A stretch of DNA of 64,000 nt from Gemmatimonadota bacterium (GCA_009837395.1 VXTP01000043.1:392936-456935); one strand, 5' to 3'. Positions 26,367 through 36,160 are shown, counted from the first letter of the stretch. Notes: generated by a model from the sequence alone, not told the origin. A program made the numbers and translations.

Positions 26367-27196
26367 ACTTTCGTCGCCCACGCCCCAATGTGCGGCGGTA
26401 TAACGACGGGACGCTTTGCCGCGACGATTTCCTCCCGGACCCGCTGGGGAATGGTGTCGATGTCCACCTCTTCGGCGGTTGCGATCCCGTAGTGTTCCAG
26501 CAGCGGGACGACACTTCGGAAGGAATTTGCGACGTACGAATACCCCGGCCAGTCCGTCGATCCGCCCAGCAGCATGCCCGCGTCCAGGGTAGGTTCGGGC
26601 AGGCCGGCCTCGATGAACACCCGGTGCAGGTCCAGTCCCATATTCGGGTTCGCTCCGGAGCGCTCGAACACCTCCACGATCCAGTCGACCAGCTGGCGCA
26701 TGAGCGGAGTATCCTCGCTCGCGTACGACCGTGTCATCGTGAAATCGATCTCCTGGAATACGACGAGACCGCGGGGACGCAGCCGAGTTACGAGTTGTTT
26801 GAGTGTGGCCACGGGATCGGGCAGGTACATGAGCACCAGCCTTCCGATCAGGGCGTCGAAATCGCCGCCCATTTCCAGGGTGTGCACGTCGCCGGAACGG
26901 AACTCCACGTTTCGGTGCCCCGCCTGCCGGACCCGTTCCCGGGCGGTCTCCAGGATCTCCGGATTCATGTCCACGCCCACGACTTCCCCTACGGGACCTA
27001 CGAGCTCCGCCGCCACCAGGGCTACGTCGCCCGCGCCGCTTCCGATGTCGAGGACCCGCATGCCCCGAGCAAGGCCGGCCGACTTCAGAAACCGCTCCGT
27101 GATTGGTCTGAGTAGCCGGGACTGCTCGATCAGGCGTTCCGTCTCTTCGTCGCTGCGTCCCATCGTGTATTGCCGATCGCGGTCTTGATCCGTCAT
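26363..27196 (-). CDS. Class I SAM-dependent methyltransferase
   Basis: A 277-residue methyltransferase. Motif I is VLDIGSGAGDVALVAAE, motif II VVGVDMNPEIL, and motif IV FDALIGRLVLMYLPDP, as in UbiE/COQ5-like and small-molecule methyltransferases. The C-terminal third (GLDLHRVFIEAGLPEP) is a cap typical of Methyltransf_11/25 proteins. I start at the ATG at 27194-27196 (AAAGGAG about ten bases upstream); a longer frame to 27256 lacks support. Its substrate is unknown. An 11 bp repeat array upstream may regulate it. Confidence 0.87.
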   Translation of the reverse strand: MTDQDRDRQYTMGRSDEETERLIEQSRLLRPITERFLKSAGLARGMRVLDIGSGAGDVALVAAELVGPVGEVVGVDMNPEILETARERVRQAGHRNVEFRSGDVHTLEMGGDFDALIGRLVLMYLPDPVATLKQLVTRLRPRGLVVFQEIDFTMTRSYASEDTPLMRQLVDWIVEVFERSGANPNMGLDLHRVFIEAGLPEPTLDAGMLLGGSTDWPGYSYVANSFRSVVPLLEHYGIATAEEVDIDTIPQRVREEIVAAKRPVVIPPHIGAWATKV

Positions 27197-27275
27197 TTCG
27201 GATACTTCTCCTTTCCATCCTTCTATTTGCACATACAAGCACAGGTTTGGACTCATCCTCTCGCAAATCGTTCAA

Positions 27276-27302
27276 ATAGTAAACCATTACGCCACTCGTC
27301 AA
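27276..27302 (-). promoter_or_regulatory. Putative promoter of the methyltransferase gene
   Basis: On the minus strand TTGACG (27297-27302) and TACTAT (27276-27281) are separated by 15 bp, the same short spacing as the sigma factor gene promoter. Three 11 bp direct repeats lie 20-52 bp upstream of the -35. Confidence 0.45.
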
Positions 27303-27321
27303 CGCTTTTGAGTAGCAAGTA

Positions 27322-27354
27322 CCGTTCACATTCCGTTCAAATTTCGTTCAAATT
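27322..27354. repeat. Three 11 bp direct repeats upstream of the methyltransferase
   Basis: On the plus strand CCGTTCACATT, CCGTTCAAATT and TCGTTCAAATT follow one another without gaps. A further partial copy (CGTTCAAATA) lies at 27270-27279, over the -10. The 11 bp period equals one helical turn, as in binding sites of OmpR/PhoB-type regulators. Confidence 0.7.
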
Positions 27355-27413
27355 CGGAGAATAAACTGTTCCGGCCACCTCTACGACTTTACACCAACAC
27401 ACCCACACCACCC

Positions 27414-28238
27414 TCACTCCTTCACCGCTCCCAGCGTAATCCCCTGCACGAACTCCCGCTGCATTGCGAGGAACAGGGCCATGATGGGCAGGATGGACAG
27501 CAGCGTCCCGGCCATGAGCATGCCGTATTCCTGGCGGTAGACGCCCACGAGGCTGGCCAGACCGAGAGGCAGGGTATACTTGGCCGCGTCCCGCAGCACG
27601 ATCATGGGCCAGAGAAACTCGTTCCAGGCCCCCAGGAACCCGAAGATGCTCAGGGCGCCCATGGCCGGTTTCACGGCCGGGATGATGACGCGCCAGTAGA
27701 TACCGAATTCGGAGGTGCCGTCGATCCGCGCCGCATCGAGCAGATCCGAGGGCACGCCGAGGATGAACTGCCGCATGAGGAACACACCGAATCCGCTGGA
27801 TGCCAGGTAGGGCAGGATCACGCCCTGGTAGGTGTCGAGCCAGCCGAACTGGTACAAAAGGGTGAACAGGGGCACCAGCACCAGGTGAAAGGGGATCATC
27901 ATGGAGGCGAGGACGATGGCGAAGAGGACGCCGCGGCCCCGGAACGAGTACTTGGCGAAGGCGAATCCGCCCATGGTCGCGATGGCGAGGAGCAGCAGCG
28001 TGTGAGAGGTGGCCAGGAAGGTGCTGTTGACGACGTACTGGATGATCGGCATTTCCTGGAACAGCCGGGTGAAGTTCTCGAGCGTGGGATCCTGGGGCAG
28101 AAAGGTCGGCGGGTAGGTGAAGATCTCGCCCGACGGCTTGAAGGAAGCGGAAACCACCCAGAAAAGCGGGGTCAGGACCAGGACGGTCAGCAGGATCAGA
28201 AGCACATAGGTGATGGTGGTGCGAACAGGGTTTCTCAT
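27414..28238 (-). CDS. Carbohydrate ABC transporter permease (MalG type)
   Basis: A 274-residue inner-membrane subunit with six predicted helices. The EAA loop that contacts the ATPase reads LLDAARIDGTSEFGIYWRVI, and the N-terminal LFWVVSASFKPSGEIF is typical of CUT1-family MalG/UgpE subunits. The C-terminus REFVQGITLGAVKE is canonical. It is the last gene of the transport operon, starting 4 bp after the partner permease. Substrate is probably a sugar or polyol. Confidence 0.93.
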   Translation of the reverse strand: MRNPVRTTITYVLLILLTVLVLTPLFWVVSASFKPSGEIFTYPPTFLPQDPTLENFTRLFQEMPIIQYVVNSTFLATSHTLLLLAIATMGGFAFAKYSFRGRGVLFAIVLASMMIPFHLVLVPLFTLLYQFGWLDTYQGVILPYLASSGFGVFLMRQFILGVPSDLLDAARIDGTSEFGIYWRVIIPAVKPAMGALSIFGFLGAWNEFLWPMIVLRDAAKYTLPLGLASLVGVYRQEYGMLMAGTLLSILPIMALFLAMQREFVQGITLGAVKE

Positions 28239-28242
28239 GAGG

Positions 28243-29094
28243 TCAGTTTTCCCTGAATACGCCGAATAACCGGACCTGGATGATGGAGATCACGCCGATG
28301 ATCACGGCCAGGGCCCAGCCGATGGTCGCCGCATAGCCGAGATTGATGAACTCGAATCCGTGCTTGTACAGGTACATCACCATGGTCATGCTCGCGTTGC
28401 CCGGTCCGCCCTCCGTGAGCACGTAGGGCAGGTCGAAGAGCTGGAACGAGCCGATCATGGAGGTGATGACCACGAAGGCGATCACGGGTTTCAGCGCGGG
28501 GATCGTCACGTGCACGAAGCTCTGCCAGGGTCCCGCGCCGTCCACCGCCGCCGCCTCGTAGAGCTCCTGCCGGATGCTCTGAAGTCCGGCGAGGAAGTAG
28601 ACCATGTTGAATCCGGCCCACCGCCATACGCCGGCCAGCACGAGGGCGGGCATGACTAGGTCGGGGTCCTGCAGCCACGGGATTTCGGAACCGAGGACCC
28701 GGTTCACCAGGCCGTAGCGCCGGTCGTACAGCAGGTAGAAGATCACGGCGATGAAGACGCCGGAAATCAGCACCGGCGAGAAGAAGGAAAGACGGAACAG
28801 GTTCCGGCCCTTCAGGCGGGCGTTGCTGAGGAGCAGGGCGAGGGCCAGGGCCACGGGCAGTTGCAGGAGCAGGCTGCCCGCGGCGAAATAGGCCGTGTTC
28901 CAGAGGGCGGTCCAGAAGAGTGGGTCGGCGATCAGCCGTTCGATGTTTTCGAGGCCCACGAAGGTCTGGTTGCGCATGCCCCGGACACTGTACGTACTGA
29001 GCCGGATCGAATCGAACAGGGGGTAGACCATGAAGACCCCGAAGAGCGCGAAGAAAGGCGCGAGGAAGAAGTAGGGGGCGTACCGGGGCTTCAT
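28243..29094 (-). CDS. Carbohydrate ABC transporter permease (MalF type)
   Basis: The 283-residue partner permease of the CUT1 family. It begins with YAPYFFLAPFFALFGVFMVY and carries the EAA loop EAAAVDGAGPWQSFVHVTIP. Six hydrophobic helices are visible. Its ATG overlaps the stop of the binding-protein gene (ATGA), so the two are translationally coupled. Confidence 0.93.
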   Translation of the reverse strand: MKPRYAPYFFLAPFFALFGVFMVYPLFDSIRLSTYSVRGMRNQTFVGLENIERLIADPLFWTALWNTAYFAAGSLLLQLPVALALALLLSNARLKGRNLFRLSFFSPVLISGVFIAVIFYLLYDRRYGLVNRVLGSEIPWLQDPDLVMPALVLAGVWRWAGFNMVYFLAGLQSIRQELYEAAAVDGAGPWQSFVHVTIPALKPVIAFVVITSMIGSFQLFDLPYVLTEGGPGNASMTMVMYLYKHGFEFINLGYAATIGWALAVIIGVISIIQVRLFGVFREN

Positions 29095-30401
29095 TCGGTC
29101 TCGGTCGAGTTATTCCGCAGCGCGCGGACCTGCTCTGCCAGGTGGGACAGCGCATCGGCGGGCGTCCGGATCCCATTGGCGGCTTCGTACACGGCCTGTC
29201 GCAGCAGATCGTTGGCCTCGGCCCAATACGGGTTCAGGTGGAATCCGGGGATGTGGGGCGCGAGTTCCGTCAGGCTTTTGCCCAGGACCTGCCCGTCCAG
29301 GTACGCCTCGGGCTCGGTATACACCGGGTTGGACCACGCAGAACGGATCGGCGGAATGATAAAGGTCTTGCGGTAACGGTTCGCGAGGGCCTCGTCGTCC
29401 ATGTAGGCGAACTTGGCGAATTCCCAGGCGAGATCCGGGTTCTCGGCCTGTTTGGTGACCGCGATCATGGTGCCGCCCCAGGTCGAGGTGCGGCGCTCGC
29501 CTACCCGCCAGGCCGGCAGGGGCATGGCCCGCCATTTCCCCTCCAGTTCCGGGACGAACCTCCGTGCGAAGCTGATGTACCAGTCCGGTGCCAGTACGCC
29601 CAGAATAACGCCTTCCTTCATGGCGGCGTAGCTGGCCGGGTCCTGGGAGAATTCGGGGATGGCCAGCTGCTCCTCGTTGAGCAGGCTGCAGTAGAATTCC
29701 AGGGTGGCAACGGCGATGTCGTTGTCGATGATGATACCGCCATTCTCATCGAACATGCCGCCTCCGTTCTGCAGGAGCAAAAGCCAGAAATGACCGGGTT
29801 TGTGCGCACTCAGCATGATCGGGTAACGGTCGGGCCGCCCGTCTGCGTCCTCGTCGCGGGCGAGGGGTCTCGTCTCACGGACGAAATCGTCCCAGGTTTC
29901 GATGGATTTCGGATCGATCCCCGCGTCCTCGTAGGCGTCGTGCCGGTACAGGAGCATGACGGGATGGACATCGCGGGGCAGGCCGTATACCCGGCCTTCG
30001 AGGGACCAGGGAGCAAGGCGCGCCTGGACGAACTCATCCGAGATCCCTTCGCGCTCGATACGGTCGGTCAGGTCCACGAAGCCGATTTCCTCCTTCGTGC
30101 CCTTGAAGAACCTGCCGACCGATGAAATCTCGACTTCGGACAGATCGGGTCCGCCGATACCGGACAGGAAGGCGGCCAGGAGCTTGTCGTGCAATTTCGA
30201 GATCAGCCGAAGTTCGACCTTGACGCCGGGATGTGCCGCCTCGAAGGCCGGGATCCTGGCGCTGAACTCATCGTAGTGCGTCTGCGCGAAGATCCAGAAC
30301 TCCAGCGTGTCCGAACGGTCATCGCCTCGGAACACGATGACGGGAAAGGCCAGTAGGAAGAGCAGGCCGAAGATCAGGGGTGCCTTGCCGAGGTGGCTCA
30401 T
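29091..30401 (-). CDS. Carbohydrate ABC transporter substrate-binding protein (family 1)
   Basis: A 436-residue periplasmic solute-binding protein of the UgpB/MalE type. The N-terminal hydrophobic stretch (about 8-25) has no lipobox cysteine, so it is either secreted or held by the uncleaved segment. Family features include PAFEAAHPGVKVELR, GGPDLSEVEISSVGRFF, YGLPRDVHPVMLLYRHDAY and SVWGGTMI-like STWGGTMIAVTKQAENPD. No ATPase is encoded with it; such systems often share a common MsmK/UgpC-type ATPase. Confidence 0.92.
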   Translation of the reverse strand: MSHLGKAPLIFGLLFLLAFPVIVFRGDDRSDTLEFWIFAQTHYDEFSARIPAFEAAHPGVKVELRLISKLHDKLLAAFLSGIGGPDLSEVEISSVGRFFKGTKEEIGFVDLTDRIEREGISDEFVQARLAPWSLEGRVYGLPRDVHPVMLLYRHDAYEDAGIDPKSIETWDDFVRETRPLARDEDADGRPDRYPIMLSAHKPGHFWLLLLQNGGGMFDENGGIIIDNDIAVATLEFYCSLLNEEQLAIPEFSQDPASYAAMKEGVILGVLAPDWYISFARRFVPELEGKWRAMPLPAWRVGERRTSTWGGTMIAVTKQAENPDLAWEFAKFAYMDDEALANRYRKTFIIPPIRSAWSNPVYTEPEAYLDGQVLGKSLTELAPHIPGFHLNPYWAEANDLLRQAVYEAANGIRTPADALSHLAEQVRALRNNSTETE

Positions 30402-30443
30402 ACGCTATGCCTGTTGTCGGCGAACGGGTGGTCGGTCATGCGG

Positions 30444-31913
30444 TCAACCATCTCCCATGGCCCGGCGAATCGGGGTCATCACGGGATCGGTAACCGATTC
30501 CGGCGGCGGGGACGTGAAGAGTGACACCACGACGCCCACGATAGACGTGGCCATGAAACTCCATGCGACGGGCATGAGGCCCGGGTTCGGCAGCCATTCG
30601 TAGAACATGGCGACGAGCACGACGTTTCCGGCGACGATGGCCGTGATGGCGCCCGTGGCCGTGAACCGCCTCCAGTGCAGGCCGAGCAGCCATATAGGGG
30701 TCAACGTGACGAAACCGGAGAAGGACAACTGAGCCAGGGCGAATATGGAAGCCGGACGGAGGATCACGATGTAGTAGGCGATCCCCCCGAGTATGACGAG
30801 GAACAGCCGGCCCAGCACCACCTGCCTGCGCTGGGACAGCCCGTACCACACATCGCGGGTGAGCATGGACGACAGGGTCAGCATTTGGGCGTCCAGGGTG
30901 GACATGACCGCCGCCAGGATGCCGGCCAGGGCGAGCCCTTGAATCAGGGGGCCGAAGTGGCTGCGGATCACCATGGGGAAGACCATGTCGGAATCCCGGC
31001 CCACGAAATCCGGGAATTCGATGCGTCCCCACACGCCGTAGAGCGTGGCCACCAGCATCAACCCGATCATGATGATAGGGTAGTACCGGATGGAGTTCTT
31101 CAGCGATTTCACGTCCTTCGCGGCGAATACGCGCACCAGCAGATGGGGAAAGGCGAGGACGACCAGTCCCATGGCCATGCCCCATACGAACCAGTTGCCC
31201 GTCGTGAAGGGCGGCGTGTCTTTCGTGACCGTGAGCTCCGGGAACCGCCGGGCGATTTCCTGCATGACGCCCGAGACGCCGCCGAAATCGGCTGCTACGA
31301 CGAAGATCGATACGTAGAGGAACACGCCGAAGACAAGGCCCTGGAACACGTTGGTCCACATGGTGGCTCGCATGCCGCCCGTGGTGGTGTAGAGCAGCGT
31401 GATGACCAGGATGCCGGCCGCCGCGACTTCAAAGGAAATCGCCTGCTGGGTGAACACGTCGACGGCCAGCCCCACGCCGGCGACACCGGTGGACAGGTAG
31501 GGCAGCATGAAGACGAAGTACACGACGAACAGCAGCCGGCCGAGGTTGGGGCTGTCGAGTCGTCGGGCGAGCAGCTCGGCGGGCGTCACGGCTTTAAGTT
31601 TCCGGGAAGCGATCCACGCGGGGTAGCCGATGACGTAGTAGGCCACGGGGATGATCAGGGCCGCCATGGCCGCCGTGTAGCCGAACACCCCGTAGCCGTG
31701 ATGGTAGGCCAGCCCCGAAATGCCCATGATCAGGAAGGGCGTGATGTTCGTGCCGAAGAGGGCCATGAACATGACGAGCGACTTGGCAAGGCGGCCCCCG
31801 AGGAAGTAGTCTTCGGCCGTCGGCTGGGACCGGCGGAATGCCGCGGCGCCGATGCCCAATACCACGGCGAAGTACACCACCACCACGACGAATATGGTCG
31901 TTTCAGGACCCAT
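30444..31913 (-). CDS. Sodium:solute symporter (SSS family)
   Basis: A 489-residue sodium-coupled transporter with about 13 hydrophobic segments. Typical motifs are AEDYFLGGRLAKSLVMFMAL, the sodium-site region TNITPFLIMGISGLAYHHGY, GGMRATMWTNVFQGLVFGVF and AGILAAVMSTLDAQMLTLSS. The N-terminus overlaps the DUF3311 gene by 11 bp; DUF3311 proteins are small partners of SSS transporters such as PanF relatives. The sugar ABC genes follow after 42 bp. Substrate is unassigned. Confidence 0.93.
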   Translation of the reverse strand: MGPETTIFVVVVVYFAVVLGIGAAAFRRSQPTAEDYFLGGRLAKSLVMFMALFGTNITPFLIMGISGLAYHHGYGVFGYTAAMAALIIPVAYYVIGYPAWIASRKLKAVTPAELLARRLDSPNLGRLLFVVYFVFMLPYLSTGVAGVGLAVDVFTQQAISFEVAAAGILVITLLYTTTGGMRATMWTNVFQGLVFGVFLYVSIFVVAADFGGVSGVMQEIARRFPELTVTKDTPPFTTGNWFVWGMAMGLVVLAFPHLLVRVFAAKDVKSLKNSIRYYPIIMIGLMLVATLYGVWGRIEFPDFVGRDSDMVFPMVIRSHFGPLIQGLALAGILAAVMSTLDAQMLTLSSMLTRDVWYGLSQRRQVVLGRLFLVILGGIAYYIVILRPASIFALAQLSFSGFVTLTPIWLLGLHWRRFTATGAITAIVAGNVVLVAMFYEWLPNPGLMPVAWSFMATSIVGVVVSLFTSPPPESVTDPVMTPIRRAMGDG

Positions 31914-32115
31914 CGAAGTCCCGCCATACGTACTTGGTGAAATAGAGGACGAGGGCGGCGGCGGCGATCACCCAGACGATGTGGTAGGCCAGGTCTACAG
32001 GGAGCCAGCCGAAGAGCGGGGGAGGGGAGATGCCGTGGTTGAAGAAATCGACGTGGAGCGCGGCCAGCACGACCACGAGCACCCAGAATATCCGTCTATG
32101 CTGTCTTCGCGTCAT
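31903..32115 (-). CDS. DUF3311 small membrane protein
   Basis: A 70-residue protein with two hydrophobic segments (about 9-24 and 42-60) separated by the loop [20 protein letters not shown]. The ending [10 protein letters not shown] is typical of DUF3311 subunits found directly before SSS symporters. It overlaps both neighbours, the AGCS gene by 20 bp and the symporter by 11 bp, so all three are probably made in fixed ratio. Confidence 0.88.
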   Translation of the reverse strand: MTRRQHRRIFWVLVVVLAALHVDFFNHGISPPPLFGWLPVDLAYHIVWVIAAAALVLYFTKYVWRDFDGS

Positions 32116-33463
32116 GTCTGCCGAAGTACCGCCGGGTTTCCGCGGCGACGATGGGAGAAAGGAAGAGCAGGGCTACCAGGTTGGGGAAGGCCATCAGTCC
32201 GTTCATGATATCGGAGACTCCCCAGACCAGTTCCAGTTCCGACACGGCGCCGACCCCTACGAAGAGGCAGAACAGCATGCGATAAGGCAATGCGGAGCGT
32301 TCACCGAGCAGGTATACGACCGATTTCTCGCCGTAGTAACTCCAGCCCAGGATCGTCGAATAGGCGAACAGCACCAGGCCCACGGCGACCAGGTAACCCC
32401 CGAATCCGCCGGGCAGGCCGCTGGTGAAGGCTGCCGCGGTGAGCGGCGCGCCCGTGTCGCCCGACAGCCAGACCCCCGTACCGATGATGGTGAAACCGGT
32501 GATCGTGCACACGACAAGGGTGTCGATGAAGGTCTGGGTCATGGACACGAGAGCCTGTGTGACCGGATCCTTCGTCTGGGCGGCCGCGGCGGCAATGCCC
32601 GCGCTGCCCAGGCCGGATTCGTTGGAGAAGATGCCTCTGGCCACGCCGAACTGTACCGCCTGCCGGACCATCGCGCCGGCGAAGCCCCCGGCGGCCGCGG
32701 CGGGCGTGAAGGCGTGGGTGACCACGAGCTCGAAGATGCCCGGGATCGCCGAGGCGTTCATGAAGATGGCGGTAAGTCCGCCGAGGATGTACAGCACGAT
32801 CATCGTGGGGACGATCAGGCTGGCCACCCGGCCGATGCTCTTGATCCCACCGATCAGGACCAGGCCCGTGCCGATCATCAGGACGATGCCGGTGACCCAC
32901 GGGTCCACGCCGAAGCTGCTCTGGAGCACGTCGGCCATGGAATTCGACTGGGTCATGTTGCCGATGCCGAAGGCCGCGAGCGCCGCGAACAGTGCGTAGG
33001 CGGCCCCCATCCACTTCCAACCCATGGCGTTGGAGATGTAGTACATGGGGCCGCCCTTCATGAGCCCCTGCGAATCGGTCTCGCGGTACTTGACCGACAG
33101 GACCGCTTCCGAGTATTTCGTGGCCATGCCCACCAGGCCCGTCATCCACATCCAGAAGAGCGCGCCGGGTCCCCCGGCCGAGATAGCCGTGGCCACACCC
33201 GCGATATTCCCCGTACCGACGGTCGCCGCGAGCGCGGTCATCAGGGCCTGGAAGTGGCTGATATCGCCTTCGGCGCTGGCTTCCCGGCGTCTGACGAATG
33301 CCAGGTAAAGGGCGTGCCACAGGGAGCGGAATTGCACGCCTTTCAACAGTATGGTAAGGTAGAGTCCCGTGCCGCCCAGCAGCACCAGCAGGGGCAATCC
33401 CCATACCAGGGCCTGCACGTTGCCGACGTATTCAAGCAGCGGGTTTTCCATGTGGTCTTCCAT
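32096..33463 (-). CDS. Alanine/glycine:cation symporter (AGCS family)
   Basis: A 455-residue sodium-coupled amino acid symporter. AGCS signatures are [20 protein letters not shown], the central [15 protein letters not shown] and the C-terminal [14 protein letters not shown]. ATGs at 33461-33463 and 33449-33451 are both possible starts; the second has GGAAG six bases upstream. It is the first gene of a six-gene transport operon. It probably imports alanine or glycine. Confidence 0.94.
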   Translation of the reverse strand: MEDHMENPLLEYVGNVQALVWGLPLLVLLGGTGLYLTILLKGVQFRSLWHALYLAFVRRREASAEGDISHFQALMTALAATVGTGNIAGVATAISAGGPGALFWMWMTGLVGMATKYSEAVLSVKYRETDSQGLMKGGPMYYISNAMGWKWMGAAYALFAALAAFGIGNMTQSNSMADVLQSSFGVDPWVTGIVLMIGTGLVLIGGIKSIGRVASLIVPTMIVLYILGGLTAIFMNASAIPGIFELVVTHAFTPAAAAGGFAGAMVRQAVQFGVARGIFSNESGLGSAGIAAAAAQTKDPVTQALVSMTQTFIDTLVVCTITGFTIIGTGVWLSGDTGAPLTAAAFTSGLPGGFGGYLVAVGLVLFAYSTILGWSYYGEKSVVYLLGERSALPYRMLFCLFVGVGAVSELELVWGVSDIMNGLMAFPNLVALLFLSPIVAAETRRYFGRHDAKTA

Positions 33464-33542
33464 GTAAGGGTGATGAGGCAGACAACGAAGGCCAACCTAA
33501 GAGTCCGCCGGAACGTATGTCAAGCACTTTCCATTTTGCTGC

Positions 33543-33571
33543 TTGATCTTTAAACGCCCCGTTTTTATAGT
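33543..33571 (+). promoter_or_regulatory. Putative promoter of the Gfo/Idh-mmsA-DUF362-IDO genes
   Basis: TTGATC (33543-33548), 17 bp spacer, TATAGT (33566-33571), giving a leader of about 85 bases. On the opposite strand TTGACA at 33518-33523 may be the -35 of the divergent AGCS operon, though its -10 is poor. Confidence 0.6.
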
Positions 33572-33662
33572 GAACCATCGCCGGTGACGGTCGGCAATAC
33601 CGGGTCCGGTGCTTTATCTAAACATTTCAGTTGGAACCAGGCCATTTCGAGGACCACGACAC

Positions 33663-34652
33663 ATGGAAACACTCCGAATCGGCATTGCGGGCGCGGGCGG
33701 CATGGGCGGCCACCACGCCCGGTTGCTGTCCGCCCGAGAAGACGTCCGGGTCGTGTCTCTGTTCGATACCGATCCGGTCGCGATGAACCGGATGGAAAAG
33801 ACCCTGGGGCCGTCCGCACAGGGATTGAACCACTACGCGACGCTCGAGTCGATGATCGACGGGGAGACACTGAACGGGATCGTCATCGCAACCCCCCATA
33901 CCCGCCATGCGGACCAGGTCCGGACCAGCCTGGAGGCGGGACTGCACGTGCTCGTGGAAAAACCCATGGCGACGACGACGCGGGACGCCAGGGACTTCAT
34001 CGAATACTCGGAGCGGGCGAACCGGGTGCTTGCCGTCGCCTATCAGCGTCACGGCGAGGGGAAGTTCATCAAGGCCCGGGAGATGATCGGAGACGGCGTC
34101 ATCGGCGACGTGCGCCTCGTCCACGTCATCATCGCCCAGGACTGCCTGGGGATCTTCAGCCCCGGCGCCTCGTGGCGCGCCGATCCCGAACTGTCCGGCG
34201 GCGGGCACTTCATGGACACGGGCAGCCATATCAATGACATCCTGCTGTGGACGACGGGCCTGGAACCGAAGTCCGTCCACGCGTTCATCAACCCCGAAGG
34301 CACCCTGGTCGACGTGAATACGGCCATTTCGGTGGAGTTTACAAACGGCGCCGTCGGGAACCTTTCCTACACCTCCATGTCGCCCGAATGGCGGGAGGAA
34401 TTCACCTTCTACGGCACCGAAGGCGTGATGCGTTTCGGTGCTTCCGAGCCGCTATTCGTCCATCGAAAGGGAGAGGATATCCGGCTGCCGCGGACTCCGG
34501 GGCGGGGGAAGCCGCCGGCGGAGAACTTCATCGAGGCCATCCTGGGCGAAGCGGAAGTGCAGGCTCCGCCGGTCTGCGGCCTGCGCGTCGTACAGTTGAC
34601 CGAGGCGGCCTACAAGTCGGCAGAGAGCGGCAAACCCGAAGCCGTGGGCTAA
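33663..34652 (+). CDS. Gfo/Idh/MocA family oxidoreductase
   Basis: A 329-residue NAD(P)-dependent sugar or polyol oxidoreductase. The Rossmann motif is RIGIAGAGGMGGHHARLL, the catalytic lysine lies in VEKPMATTTRDARD, and the C-terminal sheet includes GGGHFMDTGSHINDILLW with the active-site histidine. The ATG at 33663 matches the normal start; the open frame upstream is leader. It heads a plus-strand cluster with mmsA, DUF362 and an indoleamine dioxygenase. The substrate is open. Confidence 0.92.
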   Translation: METLRIGIAGAGGMGGHHARLLSAREDVRVVSLFDTDPVAMNRMEKTLGPSAQGLNHYATLESMIDGETLNGIVIATPHTRHADQVRTSLEAGLHVLVEKPMATTTRDARDFIEYSERANRVLAVAYQRHGEGKFIKAREMIGDGVIGDVRLVHVIIAQDCLGIFSPGASWRADPELSGGGHFMDTGSHINDILLWTTGLEPKSVHAFINPEGTLVDVNTAISVEFTNGAVGNLSYTSMSPEWREEFTFYGTEGVMRFGASEPLFVHRKGEDIRLPRTPGRGKPPAENFIEAILGEAEVQAPPVCGLRVVQLTEAAYKSAESGKPEAVG

Positions 34653-34687
34653 ACACATTCAAATCGTAACAGAGGAAGACATCGAGG

Positions 34688-36160
34688 ATGCACATGCGTG
34701 ATCAAGGAACAAACGGATGCCCACTGTTCATCGGCGGAAACTGGACCAGCGCGGCCGACGCGGACACGGAACCGGTTTTCAATCCATCGGACGGCAGCGT
34801 GATCGCGAGGACGCCCATGTGCGGCGCTTCCGAAGTCGATGCCGCGGTTCGAGCCGCCCGGGAAGCCCTTTCCGACTGGTCGGCCACGCCGGTCGTGGAC
34901 CGGGCCAGGATACTCTTCCGGTACGTGCATCTGCTCGAAGCGCATTTCGAGGAACTTTCAAGGCTGGTCACGCGGGAGCACGGCAAGACCCTGGAAGAAG
35001 CCCGGGGTTCGGTGCGGAGGGGCATCGAGGTCGTGGAGTTCGCCTGCGGAGCGCCTACGCTGCTCATGGGCGACGCGCTGGAAGAGATCGCCAGCGGGAT
35101 CGATTGCGACACCATCCGGCAGCCCGTGGGCGTCTGCGCGGGGATCACGCCCTTCAATTTCCCCGCGATGGTGCCTATGTGGATGTATCCCATCGCCATC
35201 GTGTGCGGTAACACCTTCGTACTCAAGCCGTCGGAGAAGGTGCCACTGACCGCCGTCAGGCTCGTGGAACTCCTGCAGGAGGCCGGACTGCCGCCCGGCG
35301 TGATGAACCTCGTGCACGGCGGCGTGGACGTGGTCAACGCCCTCTGCACCCATCCAGATATCGATGCCGTTTCCTTCGTCGGTTCGTCGCCCGTGGCCCG
35401 GCACGTCTACCAGACTGCGACGGCCCACGGCAAGCGCGTGCAGGCGGCCGGCGGCGCAAAGAACTACATGGTCATCCTGCCCGACGCGGATCCGGATTTC
35501 ACGGTGGACGCCCTGATCGGTTCGGTGTACGGCTGCGCCGGGGAGCGGTGCATGGCCGGCAGCGTGGCGGTGGCGGTGGATGACGCGGCCCGGCGCGTGC
35601 TGCCCCCGCTTCGCGAAGCCCTGGACGGGATGAAGATCGGTCCGACGGACCGGGATTCCGAAGTGGACATGGGACCGGTAGTTACCCGGCAGCATCTCGA
35701 TAAGGTGCACGGTTACATCGCCTCGGGCCTGTCGGACGGCGCCTCGCTCTACCGGGACGGCCGGGGGGTCGAAGTGCCGGAGACGCCGGACGGATTCTAC
35801 CTGGGTCCCACAATTTTCGACGAAGCGTCCACCGGCATGAAGATCGTCCGCGAGGAAATCTTCGGTCCGGTCCTCTCCGTGATCCGCACCGAAAGTCTGG
35901 ACAAAGGCATCGAGGCCTGCAACCAGAGCGGTTTCGGCAACGCCGCGGTCCTGTTCACGGGTGACGGAAAGGCCGCCAGAACGTTCAGGAACCAGGTCAG
36001 CGTCGGGATGGTGGGCATCAACGTGGGCGTGCCGGCCCCCATGGCGTTCTTCCCGTTCTCGGGCTGGAACGGCTCGTTCTTCGGCGACCTGCACATCCAG
36101 GGCAAGGAAGGTTTCGCCTTCTATACGCGTCAGAAAGTCACCATGAGCAGGTGGGCGTGA
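34688..36160 (+). CDS. mmsA: Methylmalonate-semialdehyde dehydrogenase (acylating) type
   Basis: CoA-acylating aldehyde dehydrogenase of 490 residues. The catalytic cysteine is C288 in GCAGERCMAGS. QAAGGAKNYMVILPDAD replaces the usual catalytic-glutamate motif, as is characteristic of MmsA/IolA enzymes. GITPFNFPAMVPMWMYPIA and the C-terminal PFSGWNGSFFGDLHIQGKEG are diagnostic. It acts on methylmalonate or malonate semialdehyde from valine, thymine, beta-alanine or inositol breakdown. Its stop codon lies inside the first unit of a 23 bp tandem repeat. Confidence 0.93.
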   Translation: MHMRDQGTNGCPLFIGGNWTSAADADTEPVFNPSDGSVIARTPMCGASEVDAAVRAAREALSDWSATPVVDRARILFRYVHLLEAHFEELSRLVTREHGKTLEEARGSVRRGIEVVEFACGAPTLLMGDALEEIASGIDCDTIRQPVGVCAGITPFNFPAMVPMWMYPIAIVCGNTFVLKPSEKVPLTAVRLVELLQEAGLPPGVMNLVHGGVDVVNALCTHPDIDAVSFVGSSPVARHVYQTATAHGKRVQAAGGAKNYMVILPDADPDFTVDALIGSVYGCAGERCMAGSVAVAVDDAARRVLPPLREALDGMKIGPTDRDSEVDMGPVVTRQHLDKVHGYIASGLSDGASLYRDGRGVEVPETPDGFYLGPTIFDEASTGMKIVREEIFGPVLSVIRTESLDKGIEACNQSGFGNAAVLFTGDGKAARTFRNQVSVGMVGINVGVPAPMAFFPFSGWNGSFFGDLHIQGKEGFAFYTRQKVTMSRWA

